Origin: a bacterium
GTDB lineage: Bacteria; Elusimicrobiota; Elusimicrobia; Elusimicrobiales; UBA9959
Assembly (NCBI GenBank): GCA_021845705.1
Contig: JAJZVJ010000184.1
Location: forward strand, 1-5,806
Direction of reading: 5' to 3'
Length of the DNA: 5,806 bases
Part shown: positions 5,008-5,806 of the stretch, piece by piece
Position numbering within the stretch: the first letter of the stretch is position 1
Layout of the letters: each line of letters begins with the position of its first letter
Translations under genes and position numbers: made by a program
Notes under the pieces: model-generated
What the model saw: only the letters and a program-made list of their open reading frames with translations
Databases searched by the model: none
Told to the model about the DNA's origin: nothing

Positions 5008-5806
5008 GCAAAAGAAAGCCGCTGCTACACGGCGCCAAATATTTTTTCCCGCCTTTCCTGGCCGTTTTTCTCGCGGCCGCGCCGGCCGCCGCCCAGGAAC
5101 AGGTCTCCTTCTCGGTCACCCCCCCGGCCGAAAAAATAAAGCTGGCCGACTCTTTTAAATTCAAGGTGGAAGCCTCGCTGCCCGAGACCTATTCGCTCAG
5201 GCCGGACACCTCCTCCGCCGAAGGCTCGGGCTTCGACCTGCTCTCGTTCACGAAGACCGGGGAGACAAAGAAAGACGGCCGCAAAGACCAGGTTTACGAG
5301 GTCAAAGCGCAGGCCTTTTCGCTCGGGATAAGCACCTTTCCCGCTATCGCCTGGCGCCTTATCGGGACGGACGTACCGCCGGGAACGCAGGTGGCCAGTT
5401 CCTCCTTCACGCTGGAAGTGCTCCCTCTTTTCAAGACGAAGGAGGGCGAGGGGATACGCGACATCTACCCTCCTTTCCGCTACCGCTCCTGGCTCTGGCT
5501 GCTGGCGGCGGCGCTCGCCGCCGCGGCCGCGTATTATTTTTACCGCCGCCGGCGGGCGGCGGGCGGAACCGCGCGCAACCCCTGGAAAGACCCGCGCTCG
5601 CCCTACCAGCGCGCCCGCGACCGCCTGCAGGGGCTTGAAAAGTCCCCGCTGGCTTCCGGGGGGAAACTCAAGGAGTTTTACACCGGCCTCACCTCCGTGC
5701 TGCGCTTCTACCTGTCCGAGGAATTTTCCATAGACGCCGAGCTTATGACCACTTCCGACCTTGGCCGCGAGCTTAAGAAAACGGGGACCGATATCAAGAC
5801 AGATCG
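5004..5806 (+). CDS. BatD/DUF4381-like envelope protein (3' end missing)
   Basis: The frame is open from the ATG at 5004 (overlapping the DUF58 stop as ATGA) to the window end, giving 267 complete codons. A Sec signal peptide is clear: K3-R-K5, a hydrophobic core at 13-26, and A28-A-A30 before Q31 as the likely cleavage site. Residues 33-140 are beta-rich, as in the Ig-like extracytoplasmic domain of BatD proteins. The stretch I151-R-D-I-Y-P-P157 is the characteristic motif just before the membrane segment (162-180), which is followed by an arginine stop-transfer cluster (181-184). The cytoplasmic part contains the helical segment F225-Y-T-G-L-T-S-V-L-R-F-Y-L, a typical ending of this family. 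Known: BatD-like proteins accompany MoxR, DUF58 and BatA/BatB in envelope-stress or aerotolerance loci. With only one Ig-like domain it is shorter than classical BatD. The exact family name is less sure than the architecture. Confidence 0.82.
   Translation, partial: MSKRKPLLHGAKYFFPPFLAVFLAAAPAAAQEQVSFSVTPPAEKIKLADSFKFKVEASLPETYSLRPDTSSAEGSGFDLLSFTKTGETKKDGRKDQVYEVKAQAFSLGISTFPAIAWRLIGTDVPPGTQVASSSFTLEVLPLFKTKEGEGIRDIYPPFRYRSWLWLLAAALAAAAAYYFYRRRRAAGGTARNPWKDPRSPYQRARDRLQGLEKSPLASGGKLKEFYTGLTSVLRFYLSEEFSIDAELMTTSDLGRELKKTGTDIKTD

Noticed and set aside
1..5806. Search by eye for tRNA, rRNA, CRISPR array, insertion sequence, riboswitch or attachment site
   Set aside because: No cloverleaf-like sequence, spaced direct repeats, transposase frame or terminal inverted repeats were found; gaps between genes are all under 200 bases.

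Overview
The window is GC-rich bacterial DNA with densely packed genes. It shows no RNA genes, insertion sequences, CRISPR array or other mobile elements. Seven protein genes are visible, two of them cut by the window edges. A Sec signal peptide, membrane-anchored proteins and a DksA-type RNA polymerase regulator suggest a Gram-negative-type bacterium. Isoleucine is encoded unusually often by ATA despite the high GC content: in the MoxR gene I count 16 ATA among 30 Ile codons. A lineage such as Elusimicrobiota would fit, but that is a weak guess from codon habit and domain content, not an identification.

Left part (1-1509). The 3' end of a DksA/TraR-type C4 zinc-finger gene (+) converges on a complete RDD-family membrane protein gene (-). 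Between them lies a perfect 15-bp hairpin that can act as a terminator, with its better U-tract on the minus strand. The RDD protein carries an extra C-terminal region of about 100 residues that resembles the globular part of type IV pilin-like proteins. An AT-rich divergent control region (about 1410-1509) separates it from the rightward genes. Candidate sigma70-type promoters for both directions share nearly the same -35 bases.

Right part (1510-5806), all on the plus strand. A stand-alone class II (Ntn) glutamine amidotransferase overlaps by ATGA with a membrane-anchored HEAT-repeat protein. After 81 bases comes a MoxR-type AAA+ ATPase, and after a further 85 bases a DUF58 (VWA-like) protein. 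The DUF58 gene overlaps by ATGA with a signal-peptide-bearing, single-pass BatD/DUF4381-like protein that runs off the window. MoxR, DUF58 and BatD-like protein are the start of a classical MoxR/Bat-type locus, in which a chaperone-like ATPase works with VWA and membrane proteins in the cell envelope. The VWA (BatA/BatB-like) genes would be expected just beyond the right edge.

Both intergenic gaps flanking moxR contain strong GC-rich hairpins without U-tracts, which may set the relative expression of the operon genes. I see no clearly new system. The most unusual items are the RDD plus pilin-like fusion, the amidotransferase/HEAT pair placed ahead of the MoxR locus, the shared divergent promoter with a start lacking a Shine-Dalgarno sequence, and two sequence-composition biases (ATA codons, GCGGCCGC words).
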